A DNA stretch of 64,000 nucleotides from JACMNW01 sp031406155. Its GTDB lineage: Bacteria > Pseudomonadota > Alphaproteobacteria > Rhodobacterales > Rhodobacteraceae. This document shows, piece by piece, positions 9,086 to 17,702 of this stretch (position 1 is the stretch's first letter; each line of letters starts with the position of its first letter). The stretch is from NCBI GenBank assembly GCA_031406155.1, contig JANOGW010000066.1, forward strand, positions 1-64,000, written 5' to 3'. The notes under the pieces were generated by a model, which did no database searches, had not been told where the DNA came from, and saw only the letters and a program-made list of their open reading frames with translations. The position numbers and the translations under genes were made by a program.

Positions 9086-9107
9086 CAATCAAGTGATCTA
9101 TTGATTG
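9086..9107. promoter_or_regulatory. Candidate ArsR-type operator
   Basis: CAATCAA and TTGATTG form a perfect 7+7 inverted repeat with an 8-base spacer in the 102-base divergent promoter region between the MBL gene and the ArsR-rhodanese gene. Its size and placement fit an ArsR/BigR-like dimer operator controlling both transcripts. Confidence 0.6.
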
Positions 9108-9129
9108 AATTATCGTGGAGATGACCTGG

Positions 9130-9813
9130 ATGTCAATAGGGCCGAAACAAGCCATCCTTGCCGAGTTTGCCGGTGTCGCGCGCGCCTTGGGGCATGCGCA
9201 TCGGCTGGAACTGCTTGAGCATCTCGGCCAGAGTGAACGCGGCGTCGATGCCTTGGCTGCGCGGGTCGGGCTCTCGCTGGCCAATGCGTCCCAACATCTT
9301 CAGCAACTGCGCCGCGCCGGGCTTGTCGAAAACCGCCGTGAGGGCAAGTTCATCTACTACCGCTTGGCCGGCGATGGTGTCACCGACCTGCTGACGGCCT
9401 TGCGCCTGCAAGCCGAACGCAATCTGGCGGAGGTGGACCGTATCCGGCGCGGCTATTTCGCCGAGCGCGACAGTCTGGAACCCGTGTCGCACGAGGAGTT
9501 GCTCGCACGGATGGAGGCGGGGCTGGTGACCTTGCTCGACGTCCGACCGCAGGATGAGTTCGGCCACGGGCATCTGCCCGGTGCCGTGAATATCCCGCTC
9601 TCGGAACTGCAGGATCGACTGACCGAGCTCGATACTGAACGCGAGGTCATCGCCTATTGTCGTGGCGCCTATTGCGTCTTTGCGTTTGAAGCCGTGGCAG
9701 CGCTCCGCGCGCGAGGACGCACGGCGCGGCGGTTGATCGATGGTTTCCCGGAATGGAAGGCGGCGGGCCTACCTGTCGCAACAGGCGAGATATCACGCGA
9801 AGAGGTCACCTGA
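9130..9813 (+). CDS. ArsR-family repressor fused to rhodanese domain
   Basis: Residues 1-95 form a winged-helix ArsR domain (ALGHAHRLELLEHLGQSER, then GLSLANASQHLQQLRRAGL and a wing with GKFIYYRL). Residues 115-220 form a rhodanese domain with DVRPQDEFGHGHLPGA and active loop YCRGAYC. Rhodaneses carry persulfide on the loop cysteine, so the protein can couple sulfane sulfur to DNA binding. The DNA-binding half contains no cysteine, unlike BigR/SqrR sensors that use a cysteine pair. The ATG at 9130 is chosen because GGAG lies nine bases upstream; ATG 9121 and GTG 9115 are alternatives. It is divergent from the sulfur operon it probably represses. Confidence 0.88.
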   Translation: MSIGPKQAILAEFAGVARALGHAHRLELLEHLGQSERGVDALAARVGLSLANASQHLQQLRRAGLVENRREGKFIYYRLAGDGVTDLLTALRLQAERNLAEVDRIRRGYFAERDSLEPVSHEELLARMEAGLVTLLDVRPQDEFGHGHLPGAVNIPLSELQDRLTELDTEREVIAYCRGAYCVFAFEAVAALRARGRTARRLIDGFPEWKAAGLPVATGEISREEVT

Positions 9814-9970
9814 AATCGAGGGTCCAGGGACCGCTCCGTCCGCAACGCGGCCATTGCCGGATCGGCCTCGCTGCGACAAGCCCAAATGGCCGGTTCAGGG
9901 AAGCTGCCACGCAGCACTTGTCTAATGCCGAGTGACCGGTCAGGGCCGACCGAGACGATAATGCTTGTCC

Positions 9971-11311
9971 TCAAGGCGCGGGCGTCATCGCTATCGCTTC
10001 TACCAGCAAACCATCGCGGCCAACTGCGAAACCGGCAAGATCAACCGGGCGGGTGACATCGGGTGGAATGCCGGTCTTTTCGTATAGCGTCCCGAGTGGG
10101 TCCAGATAGCGCTGGTGGGACAGTCCCCAAATCCAGCCGTTGGGCAGGGTGGCGTCGAGGATGTCGGACAGCCCGCCAGCGGTTGGTGTGCCTAGAACCG
10201 TTACTTGCGGCAGCTCGCGCATGGCAAGCGTGAAGATCTCGGCCGCGCTGCCGGTCAAGGGTCCGGTCAGCAGGATCAAGGGTTGCGACAGGGCGGTGCC
10301 GCCGTGCGGTTGCAGCACATGGTGCAATGGGGCGGAGTAGCCCGTAGGGGTGCGAGTGGTCTTGCTGTGAACCGGCACCGGCGACGCGGTGAAGTAGCCG
10401 GCATAGGCCAGACCGATCAGATCCGAGCCGCCGGGGTTATAGCGGACATCCACGATAATCATGCGGGCGGGTGCCATTGCGGCGGCGACGGGGGCAAAGG
10501 CTTTGGCCGCAAAGGCATCAAGGCTGGTGCCGAAACCGGGCGAGACGTTCATGTTGGCGATGCTGATGTAGCCGACACCGGGGGCGGCAAATCCGTAAGA
10601 CAGGCCTGTGTCCGCCACCTCGGTCAATCCGCCGGGAATGGATGCCCAGGTGGCCGCGCGCAGATCAAGGCGGTTGGTATACCAGTCGGGGCGGACGGCG
10701 GGGCAAAATGTTTCGCCTTCGCGGGAGAGGGTGACATGCCCGTCGTCCAATCCGACCAAGGCGTCGCTGAGCAGGGCGAACAAGGCGTCATCATCAAGGA
10801 CTGCGTCATCGGCAGGGCGCAGGGCCGCACGCCGGGCAGCCCAATCGACGCCGTGCAGATCAAAGAAGGCATAGTGTTCATTCATCTTGGCCCAGAACAC
10901 ATCGAAGTTTTCCTGCGCGGTGCCGGGCCGCAACGGCGATTCCGGCGCGCAGGCACCCGGCAAGGCGTCAACCCTGTCAGCCCGGATTGCGCCGATTGCG
11001 CCATCGAAAGACAGGGACAGGCGTCCGCTGTCGGTGCCCAGCCGGACTCCTTCGGCCAACTAGATCAGCCCCAGATGGGCCGGAATCTGCATGCTGCGCA
11101 GGCAAGAGACGGCGGATGTTTCATAGATATCAATCGAGAACGCCCCTACGTCGAGGACATAGCCATAGCCTTCGGTCTGCCAGATCCCGCGCAGGTCGGA
11201 CCTCGGCATGGAGATGGCCCAGCTTACGACTGCCGCCGTGACACTGATCCCGATCAGGGCGGCGCTGGCTTGCAACACCCGTTTCAGAATCGTGTTTTTT
11301 GCTTTGGGCAT
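9971..11311 (-). pseudogene. S41-family (C-terminal processing-like) peptidase interrupted by in-frame TAG
   Basis: Reading through gives about 445 residues. The N-terminal part (83 codons from ATG 11311) has a membrane anchor AALIGISVTAAVVSWAIS and a domain starting LRGIWQTEGYGYVL. After a single TAG at 11060-11062 the same frame continues with LAEGVRLG and the S41 catalytic part: GVDWAARRAALRP, RMIIVDVRYNPGGSDLIGL and GSAAEIFTLAMRELP (serine in GSAAE). Everything else is intact, so this is a recent nonsense mutation or a base error. A TTG directly after the stop could restart a cytosolic catalytic fragment. It lies 4 bases after tetR on the same strand, with its ribosome site formed inside the tetR stop region, so it belonged to the TetR operon. 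Confidence 0.75.
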
Positions 11312-11315
11312 AGGT

Positions 11316-11906
11316 CTATCCTTTGCATTCCAAAGCGAACAGATGCCGCAGATGGGCCTCTGCCACGGAGCGAGTCAGTTGCTTTGAACGGCTGTGCAGC
11401 AGCCCTGCAAGCCCATCATAAAGCGCACCAAGCCGCGTGGCGGTGGCCTCGGGGTCGGCAAGCGTCCACTGAGCTGTTGCATTTCCCGCCGTTAGGACGT
11501 TGCACAATGCGTTGTCCATACGGGCCTGCGCTTCGCCCAGCACTTGCGCGATGGCCTCGTCCTCTTTGGCAAGGTCGGTCGCCTCCAGCCACAGGCGCCA
11601 ATACCGCTCGGCCTCGGGCACAAAGGCGCGGGCAAAATACCGGTCCATCACCTGATCGGCCGGCAGATCGGGGGCGAAGCTGTCTTTGGCCACTTCGTCA
11701 AAAATCAGCTTCCAGGCGGCGGCGCGCAGTTCGCTCCAGCGGAAATAGTGGTTCAGCAGACCCGTTCCCACGCCCGAACGCTCAGTGACCGCGCGGGTTC
11801 GTGTTGCGGCCAGACCGTTTTCCAGTAGCAGGTCGACGGTCGCGCGCAGAATCTGCGTCCGCCTGTCGGTAGATTGACGGTCTTCCGCTGCCACGGGTTG
11901 GGTCAT
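11316..11906 (-). CDS. TetR-family transcriptional repressor
   Basis: The 196-residue protein has an N-terminal helix-turn-helix (TQILRATVDLLLENGLAATR, then VTERSGVGTGLLNHYFRW) and an all-helical ligand domain of the BetI/TetR_C type. It is divergent from a hydrolase gene. Two copies of TGAGCGGTTGCTCA lie in the shared promoter region 22 bases apart centre to centre, about two DNA turns, as expected for two cooperatively bound dimers. The same palindrome precedes both DUF418 genes downstream, so it probably represses a small local regulon. The inducer is unknown. Confidence 0.88.
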   Translation of the reverse strand: MTQPVAAEDRQSTDRRTQILRATVDLLLENGLAATRTRAVTERSGVGTGLLNHYFRWSELRAAAWKLIFDEVAKDSFAPDLPADQVMDRYFARAFVPEAERYWRLWLEATDLAKEDEAIAQVLGEAQARMDNALCNVLTAGNATAQWTLADPEATATRLGALYDGLAGLLHSRSKQLTRSVAEAHLRHLFALECKG

Positions 11907-11929
11907 CCGGCGAATCCTCTTGACGGGGC

Positions 11930-11943
11930 TGAGCGGTTGCTCA
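11930..11943. promoter_or_regulatory. TetR operator 1 (TGAGC-N4-GCTCA)
   Basis: The palindrome TGAGCGGTTGCTCA lies just upstream of the tetR start, within the tetR-hydrolase divergent promoter. Confidence 0.65.
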
Positions 11944-11951
11944 ATAGAGAT

Positions 11952-11965
11952 TGAGCGGTTGCTCA
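11952..11965. promoter_or_regulatory. TetR operator 2 (TGAGC-N4-GCTCA)
   Basis: This is an exact second copy of TGAGCGGTTGCTCA, 22 bases from the first, on the hydrolase side of the divergent promoter. Confidence 0.65.
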
Positions 11966-12070
11966 GCATGACTGAACATACTGCGAACTGCACCGATGTC
12001 GATAGAATTCGGCAGATATTTCGAGACCCCCCGGGCAGGTTCGATCCTTCCCCGATCCAGGAGACTGCCC

Positions 12071-13144
12071 ATGCCCCGCGCGTTGAAACGGATTTTCGCC
12101 TTTGGCATCGCGGCAGCACTTGGGATGTTGCTGGTTCTTACCCTGTCGAATGTCTCCGACTTTGATCCGCCCGATGTCACGCAGCGCGAAATCAGCTTTC
12201 CACAGGGCGGTAACGTTCTGCACGGCACGCTTTATAACGCCGCCACGGATGGCCCGATTGCGCTCTTGGTGCATGGCGACGGCGCGCAAGATCGCACGTC
12301 GGACGGCGGGTATTTGCCGCTGATCAACGCCCTGACCGATGCCGGGATTTCGGTGTTCAGCTGGGACAAGCCGGGGGTCGGGGCATCAACCGGCAACTGG
12401 CTGGACCAAAGCATGCAGGATCGCGCGGCGGAAACCGTGGCCGCCCTTGCCGCCCTGCGCGCCTTGCCCGGGGCAGAGGAGCGGGTCTTGGGTGTGATCG
12501 GGTTTTCGCAAGCCGGCTGGGTCTTGCCGCGCGTTCCCGATTTGACCGACGATGCGTCGTTTCTGGTGCTCATCGGGGCTGCAGTAAGCTGGCAAGAGCA
12601 GGGTGCCTACTACACCACCCGGCGGCTTGAAGCCGAAGGCCAAAATGCCGAGTTGATTGCCGAATTCGTGCAAGCGCAGGAGGTAGAAGACCTGATCAGC
12701 TTTGCCCCAGCGGCCAGCTACGCCGACTATGTTGCGCTGGAACGCAAGGCCGGAACGGCAGACGAAGCACTGACGTCAGAGGCGCGGTTCGGTTTCGAGC
12801 ATCGCAGCTTTGGCGAAGACGTGCGTGGGCTTTTGCCTGGCTTGACGCTGCCTGTGCTAGTCTTGTCCAGTACCGATGATCTGAACGTGGATGGGGCGCA
12901 GACTGTTTCTGTCTACCGCGCGGCGCTTGCCGGGGCCAACCCGCACAACCAGTTCGACCTTGTGCCGGGGGCGACACATTCGCTGTTTGCCGCGCAGCAC
13001 TACAACTACCAACTGCCCACGCAATGGCCGCTTCATGCCCAGGCGCGGTTCCTGCTGGCGGGTCGCAACGCCTATGCGCCGGGCGTGCTGACCACCCTGA
13101 CTGACTGGATTGCAGCGGTGTCCGCGCCCCCTGCCGGACCGTGA
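12071..13144 (+). CDS. Membrane-anchored alpha/beta hydrolase
   Basis: The 357-residue protein starts at ATG 12071 after CCAGGAGACTGCCC. Its N-terminal segment (FAFGIAAALGMLLVLTL) is a signal anchor, so the catalytic domain should be outside the cytoplasm. The alpha/beta hydrolase core has the oxyanion region LLVHGDGAQDR, the nucleophile elbow GFSQAG, an acid near VLSSTDDLNVDG and a late histidine in GATHSLF. The family includes dienelactone-hydrolase-like and acyl-hydrolase members; the substrate is unknown. It is under the double TetR operator and is followed by a DUF418 gene, a common pairing in cell-envelope or stress loci. Confidence 0.85.
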   Translation: MPRALKRIFAFGIAAALGMLLVLTLSNVSDFDPPDVTQREISFPQGGNVLHGTLYNAATDGPIALLVHGDGAQDRTSDGGYLPLINALTDAGISVFSWDKPGVGASTGNWLDQSMQDRAAETVAALAALRALPGAEERVLGVIGFSQAGWVLPRVPDLTDDASFLVLIGAAVSWQEQGAYYTTRRLEAEGQNAELIAEFVQAQEVEDLISFAPAASYADYVALERKAGTADEALTSEARFGFEHRSFGEDVRGLLPGLTLPVLVLSSTDDLNVDGAQTVSVYRAALAGANPHNQFDLVPGATHSLFAAQHYNYQLPTQWPLHAQARFLLAGRNAYAPGVLTTLTDWIAAVSAPPAGP

Positions 13145-13384
13145 GAGCAGGCGCAAAACTCTGCCGAAAATTCTAAGCCCTCCCGCCTGCTGACCAACCC
13201 GCAGTCACGACTACCGCAGGCCCTTCTTGCCCCACTATTGAGCAATCGCTCAAAGGAGATCCACCTTGACCCAGACCCTGCGCAACATCGAAGTTGACGC
13301 GATCCGGACCTTTGCCTTGATCGGCATCTGCATCGTCAGCATTCCCTTTCTCGGCCTGACCGTCACGATGAAACTGGTGCCTCC
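13120..13384 (+). repeat. Imperfect 265-bp direct repeat, left copy
   Basis: This segment spans the last codons of the hydrolase, the intergenic region with the TetR palindrome, and the first ~40 codons of the truncated DUF418 gene. It aligns without gaps to 14756-15020 (offset 1636) at about 84% identity by hand count; the first 21 bases are identical. Confidence 0.85.
13239..13252. promoter_or_regulatory. TetR operator 3, before truncated DUF418 gene
   Basis: TGAGCAATCGCTCA matches the TGAGC-N4-GCTCA palindrome of the tetR promoter and extends to TTGAGC/GCTCAA. It directly abuts the AAAGGAG ribosome site of the TTG start at 13266. Confidence 0.6.
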
Positions 13385-13454
13385 AAGCGAGCAACTGCCG
13401 GCCCTACGCCATGCGGTTGCCCGCATGCTCGTTTCGCCTGAGGGCGCGCGCTGA
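13266..13454 (+). pseudogene. DUF418-family membrane protein, 5' fragment
   Basis: The 62-codon frame starts with TTG after AAAGGAGATCCACC. Its first ~43 residues (RNIEVDAIRTFALIGICIV onward) match the intact DUF418 protein encoded at 14902 almost position by position. After LVPPSEQ the sequence changes to unrelated residues and stops in a TGATG overlap with the MFS gene. The remaining ~310 residues are missing, evidently replaced by the inserted MFS segment. Confidence 0.75.
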
Positions 13455-14812
13455 TGCGCCTCGCCACAGCAACGTGGCCGATGCTCGGCCTGCTGACGCA
13501 AAGCGGTCTTGCGCGGTTGTCGGACCAGATGGCCGCCATCGTCTACGGCTGGGGAATGCTCAATGGCAGCGGCAGCAGCGCAAGCGGCGCCATCGTCATG
13601 GCGACGAGCTTCGCCGCGCTCGTCATCGGTACGCTCTTCGCGGGCCGCCTTATTAGCGCCTTCGGCGCGCGCCGGGTCGCTCTTGCAGGCGTCTGGGTCA
13701 GCGCTGTGGTCGCAGGCTTGATCGCCCTCATGCTGCACTTCGGTTTTGCAAACCCGGCGCTGATCGCCATCCTCGCCGCGCTCGGCGCGATCCTCGACGG
13801 ACCATCGGCGATCGCGAGCGAGATGCACTACCCCCAGATAGCAAGACTGGCGCGTTTCGATCTGATCAGGCTCAACGCGCTGGACGATGGTCTTGACGGG
13901 GCTGCGACGTTGATTGCGCCCGCCACCGGCGTGCTTCTGGTGACCAACTTTGGTCTAGTGGGCGGCGCGGCTGCGCTCGCAGTGCTCGGTTTATCGGCTG
14001 CGCTGGTCCTAACCGCAAGCTTTCCGCGCTTCAAGCCGGTCAGCGGCGCTTCGTCGATCACACTTCGTGCGGTCGGGCAAGCCCTTCTGGCCGATCGTCT
14101 CCTGGCATGGCTGACCGTGCTGTTCAGCATCGCCGTCGGCGTCTTCGTGGCGGTCGAACTCGTCATGCTGCCGAGGCTGCTCCTGGCGGCGGCGGATGGC
14201 GCGCGGCAGCTAACGCTGTTCCTGATCGCGGGCGGGGTCGCAGCGCTCGCCGGCGCAGCCCTGTCGCGGCGATTCGCAGCCTCGCTTTCCTTGCCTCATC
14301 TTTTGGGTGCCGGCTTCCTGTCGCTTGCGGTCGGCACAGGGCTTCTCGCTTTCAGCACTGGGACGTCGGCCCTTCTGGCGAGCGCCGCGCTGACCGGCCT
14401 GCCGTCCGGCGTCATCGGCCCGCTCGCCGCGAGCATCTTTCAGACGCGGCCGCCCCGGGCGCTGCGGGCCGACATGCAGGCCCTGTCCGGAGCGCTCGTT
14501 TTCGCGTCGGCGCCGATCGCTGTGCTCGCGGCCGGGATAGCACTGGACGCACTGCCGACAGGGGCTACGCTTCTCTCATGCGCCGCGCTGCTGGCGCTTG
14601 GTGCGCTGATCATTATGGTCGCCTTGCCGTCCGTCAGCGCGCAAACCGCCATGCAAGGACAGGTAGGTACACGCGCGCCGCCCGACCCCGTCGCTCGCGG
14701 CGCGGCGGCACCAGCGCGGTCCGCTGGAGGTGTTGCTGCGACGGATCACCACGGCGTCCGCGCCCCCTGCCGGACCATAAGCGCAGGCGCAAAACCCTGC
14801 CGAAAACTCTGA
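13454..14812 (+). CDS. Major facilitator superfamily transporter (inserted)
   Basis: The 452-residue frame encodes twelve predicted helices of an MFS-type permease (for example GRLISAFGARRVALAG near residue 65 and a second-half equivalent ending in LSRRFAASLS). From about residue 397 the sequence (VGTRAPPDPVARGAAAPARS) is no longer membrane-like and finally runs out of frame through the right copy of the 265-bp repeat, so the true C-terminus was probably lost or altered. It starts in a TGATG overlap with the DUF418 fragment. Position between the repeats shows it was brought in after the hydrolase-DUF418 unit existed. It probably exports drugs or small metabolites; the substrate is unknown. 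Confidence 0.75.
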   Translation: MRLATATWPMLGLLTQSGLARLSDQMAAIVYGWGMLNGSGSSASGAIVMATSFAALVIGTLFAGRLISAFGARRVALAGVWVSAVVAGLIALMLHFGFANPALIAILAALGAILDGPSAIASEMHYPQIARLARFDLIRLNALDDGLDGAATLIAPATGVLLVTNFGLVGGAAALAVLGLSAALVLTASFPRFKPVSGASSITLRAVGQALLADRLLAWLTVLFSIAVGVFVAVELVMLPRLLLAAADGARQLTLFLIAGGVAALAGAALSRRFAASLSLPHLLGAGFLSLAVGTGLLAFSTGTSALLASAALTGLPSGVIGPLAASIFQTRPPRALRADMQALSGALVFASAPIAVLAAGIALDALPTGATLLSCAALLALGALIIMVALPSVSAQTAMQGQVGTRAPPDPVARGAAAPARSAGGVAATDHHGVRAPCRTISAGAKPCRKL

Positions 14813-15020
14813 ACCCACCCGCTTGCTGACCAACCTGCAGTCACGACTGCCGCAGGACCTTCTTGTCCCATGATTGAGCATTCGTTCAAAGGAGACTCCC
14901 CTTGCCCCAGACACCCCGCAATATCGAAGTCGATACGATCCGCACCTTTGCCCTGATCGGGATCTGCATCGTCAACATTCCATTTTTTGGCCTGACCGTT
15001 GAACAGCAACTGGTGCCTCC
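14756..15020 (+). repeat. Imperfect 265-bp direct repeat, right copy
   Basis: This copy carries the last codons of a hydrolase gene (ending SAPPAGP-stop in the frame of the left copy), the operator and the start of an intact DUF418 gene. It pairs with 13120-13384. Confidence 0.85.
14875..14888. promoter_or_regulatory. TetR operator 4, before intact DUF418 gene
   Basis: TGAGCATTCGTTCA differs from the palindrome by one base in the right arm (GTTCA). It abuts the AAAGGAG ribosome site of the TTG start at 14902. Confidence 0.5.
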
Positions 15021-16023
15021 GACGGCCCTTGCTGATCAAGCCGCCGTCTTTGCCGTCGAGGCGTTGTTACAGGGCAAGTTCTTTTTGCTCTTTTCGTTCA
15101 TTTTCGGCTGGGGCATGCATATTCAGGATCAGGCTGCGGCAAGGTCCAACGTCAGCTTTGGCCGCAGATATGCGCGCCGCTTAGGTGGGCTTGCACTTCT
15201 GGGCGCGCTGCACGCGGCGTTCGTCTTCACCGGCGATATTCTGGTGCTTTATGCCGTGCTGGGTGCGCTGATCTGGCCCAAGAGGAACAAATCTCCGCAG
15301 GCACTGGGGGTGTTTGCCGCCAAGTTGGTGCCGGTGGCGGTGCTTGCGATGGGGATCATCGCACTGGCGCTGACCGCACCCATGCCGATTGCCAGCGGGC
15401 CGGGCCTTGGCGGCAGCTTCGCGCAGGCGTTGGCCACCCGGATCATGGATTGGCCCACCACGTTCCTGTTCGTCGCCCTGTTCAACGGGCCGTTGGCGCT
15501 TGGTGCCTTTGCGATGGGCATCGCTGCCGCCAAAGTCGATTTCTTTGCGGCAGGCAATCAGCTGTTTGCCCGGCTGTCGCGCGCGGTGCCGGTCCTGCTG
15601 TGCGTCGGAGTGCCGCTCAATCTGGTCTACGCGGCGGCGATGAGCGGGCTTTTGCCCGCCTCCACAGGGATCACGCAGGCCTTGGGGATGATGGCGCTGG
15701 CGCTGGGCGGGCCGATGCTGGCGGCGGTCTATCTGGTCGGCATCATCCGGTTTGCGCGCCATGCCGTCCCGGGGCCGGGCTGGCTTGCATCGGGTCGCAA
15801 TTCGCTGTCGGGGTATGTTCTTCAAGGGGTGATCGCCGGAACGGTCTTTGGCGGCTATGGCCTTGGGCTGTACGGCCAGCTTGGGCAGGCAAAGCTGCTG
15901 ATCCTGTCGATGGCCATCGCGGCAGGCGGTCTGCTCTTGGCCCTCGCTTGGACGCGGGTGTTTCAGCGCGGTCCGCTTGAGGTGGTATTGCGACAGATCA
16001 CCCACGGAACGGGTGGCCAGTAG
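14902..16023 (+). CDS. DUF418 domain integral membrane protein
   Basis: The 373-residue product starts with TTG after AAAGGAGACTCCCC. It has an N-terminal RNIEVDTIRTFALIGICIVN segment, about ten membrane helices, the family hallmarks FFLLFSFIFGWGM (near residue 62) and, toward the end, GRNSLSGYVLQG. DUF418 proteins are thought to resemble acyltransferase-like membrane enzymes, but no activity is established. A TetR-type palindrome precedes it, and the tail of a hydrolase gene lies directly upstream, so it was once the second gene of a hydrolase-DUF418 pair. Confidence 0.85.
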   Translation: MPQTPRNIEVDTIRTFALIGICIVNIPFFGLTVEQQLVPPTALADQAAVFAVEALLQGKFFLLFSFIFGWGMHIQDQAAARSNVSFGRRYARRLGGLALLGALHAAFVFTGDILVLYAVLGALIWPKRNKSPQALGVFAAKLVPVAVLAMGIIALALTAPMPIASGPGLGGSFAQALATRIMDWPTTFLFVALFNGPLALGAFAMGIAAAKVDFFAAGNQLFARLSRAVPVLLCVGVPLNLVYAAAMSGLLPASTGITQALGMMALALGGPMLAAVYLVGIIRFARHAVPGPGWLASGRNSLSGYVLQGVIAGTVFGGYGLGLYGQLGQAKLLILSMAIAAGGLLLALAWTRVFQRGPLEVVLRQITHGTGGQ

Positions 16024-16509
16024 CGAACCATCGGTAAGGCGTGTCGTGAAGAGAAGGAGTGTCGATTGCCAACGACTTCTCCGCACCGCAGATCGGACAG
16101 GATGGCGGCAAGAATTCTGCAAGATCGATGAACGACAGCTTTGTGGAAGCTGCACTGCGGCGTCGGTCGAAACCTGAACGGCAGGATTGGGCCGGATGCG
16201 TTGCTGCGCCTGCACAGTGATCGAGCGCGCCATGCTCTGAGCGAATGGTCGGTTTGAGCGCCATCCGGAACTTCGCTGCAATAGTCACAAACGACTGCCA
16301 ATCGAATCGTGCACCTTTTCGCCGCCGCTGTTCGTTCATTCTGATGAGCCGCCCCGCCGTTTCCCTGTCTTTCTTCGCCGGGGCACTACTACGCGCTTGA
16401 TGCTGTTGCGCATCCCCTAGTTCCGGTTCTCTTAATCGTCCCCGACGAACTGAAGGAGCAGACCGCTTTCGCCCTCGATGCGGCGCTCGCATTTCCGGAC
16501 TCGCATGGG
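16024..16509. other. Gap; lower part contains a coding-like frame without a start
   Basis: 16024-16345 shows no recognisable gene. From 16348 an open frame runs directly into the hydrolase at 16510 without any ATG or GTG and contains plausible protein sequence (HPLVPVLLIVPDELKEQ), so the hydrolase may be missing its 5' end. Confidence 0.4.
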
Positions 16510-17412
16510 GTGATCAGTCTCGCCGAATTCTGTGCGCTTGCGGGCCGGGCCACCGCAGACCCGACCTTCTTCGCAGACCCGAGCCTGCAGGATCCGGTTA
16601 TTGATCAGGAAGACGGATGGATCAGGTTCAACTCAAGCGTAACGACTGGACTCGACGAGAACGATCTGGTCTGGGCGAAGGTAACCAAGACGCGATCGTC
16701 CGACCGTGCCCTGGTGGTCTTCCACCATTGGAACGCAAGCTCTCGGTCACCCAAACTCGCCAACTTCTTCTCGCGACGAGGAATAACCGTTGTCGAGATG
16801 GCGATGCCCTATCACCTCGAACGTCGCCGTCCGTCCTCCAGTTACGCCGACCATATGCTCAGTCCGAATCTCGGCCGTACCATCCAGTCCGTGAGACAGG
16901 CCGTGTTGGATGGACAAAAACTCATACACGCCCTGAAGAACAAAGGATATGAAGACGTTTCGGTTCTCGGCATGAGCTTGGGCGCCTGGGTCGCCGGACT
17001 GATTGCCGCGCATGAGCCCGCCGTCAGAAGGGCTGCACTGCTCCTCTCGGCCGGGAGCCTTGCGGATATGGTCTGGACCGGCCGCGCCACACGTCACATA
17101 CGTGCCAGCCTCGAGGCTGAGGTTGGATTGGCCGACCTTCGGCGGGCTTGGGCCCCGCTCAATCTGGAGAACTATGCCGACAAGCTGGCGCGAACCGATC
17201 TTGATCTTCAGTTTGTCTTCGCCAGGAGGGACACGGTGGTGTTACCTGCACTGTCGCGGCAATTGGTCGCGAAGCTGAAGACCGCCGGCGCGACACCGGG
17301 CATTCTGGAGCTGAATTGCGGCCATTACTCGCTTTCGCGGCCCCCAAATATCATCTGGGCCGGATTGAGCGTTTTGCGGTTGTTGTCCCGCAGCCCGCGA
17401 TCAGTGCTTTGA
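16510..17412 (+). CDS. Alpha/beta hydrolase (ABHD18-like), possibly 5'-truncated
   Basis: The 300-residue frame begins at a GTG without an obvious ribosome site. It contains VVFHHWNASSRSP, a helix with GRTIQSVRQAVLDG and the nucleophile elbow GMSLGAWVAG near residue 155. An acid is likely in FVFARRDTVVLP and a histidine in NCGHYSLSR, completing a Ser-Asp-His triad. This layout matches ABHD18/DUF2048-like hydrolases, whose substrates are not established. Upstream codons remain in frame and coding-like, so the annotated start may be an artefact of truncation. It lies just outside the integrase/tRNA boundary. Confidence 0.7.
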   Translation: MISLAEFCALAGRATADPTFFADPSLQDPVIDQEDGWIRFNSSVTTGLDENDLVWAKVTKTRSSDRALVVFHHWNASSRSPKLANFFSRRGITVVEMAMPYHLERRRPSSSYADHMLSPNLGRTIQSVRQAVLDGQKLIHALKNKGYEDVSVLGMSLGAWVAGLIAAHEPAVRRAALLLSAGSLADMVWTGRATRHIRASLEAEVGLADLRRAWAPLNLENYADKLARTDLDLQFVFARRDTVVLPALSRQLVAKLKTAGATPGILELNCGHYSLSRPPNIIWAGLSVLRLLSRSPRSVL

Positions 17413-17702
17413 CCAGGCTCATGGTCTTTGCCTGCCTGTACCTTCAGGCCCGTCCAATCCTTTGGACAGATTTCCGGCTGATGCAAGCTACGTTTTGCAC
17501 CTGCTGATCGGGTCGGGTTCTTGCGAAGGGTCGCCAAAAGAACACGGCGGATGGGATACCGTCAATCGGCGTGGTTTGAGCAGTCGCCCAACCAGGATGC
17601 AAACTGCTTTCGCGACGTTTCCACGGGTTTAAAATCAATGACTTTCAACGGACGTTTTGACATTAAGAATGAACGTTAATTCTTTGATTTTTATGGAAAG
17701 TT
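17413..17702. other. Gap before attachment site
   Basis: There is no credible reading frame here. The stretch lies between the hydrolase and the tRNA-Arg fragment and should be original chromosomal flank. Confidence 0.4.

Noticed and set aside
10205..11788. 527-codon plus-strand open frame
   Set aside because: It is the shadow of the S41 peptidase and tetR genes on the other strand; it has no protein-like composition or family motif.
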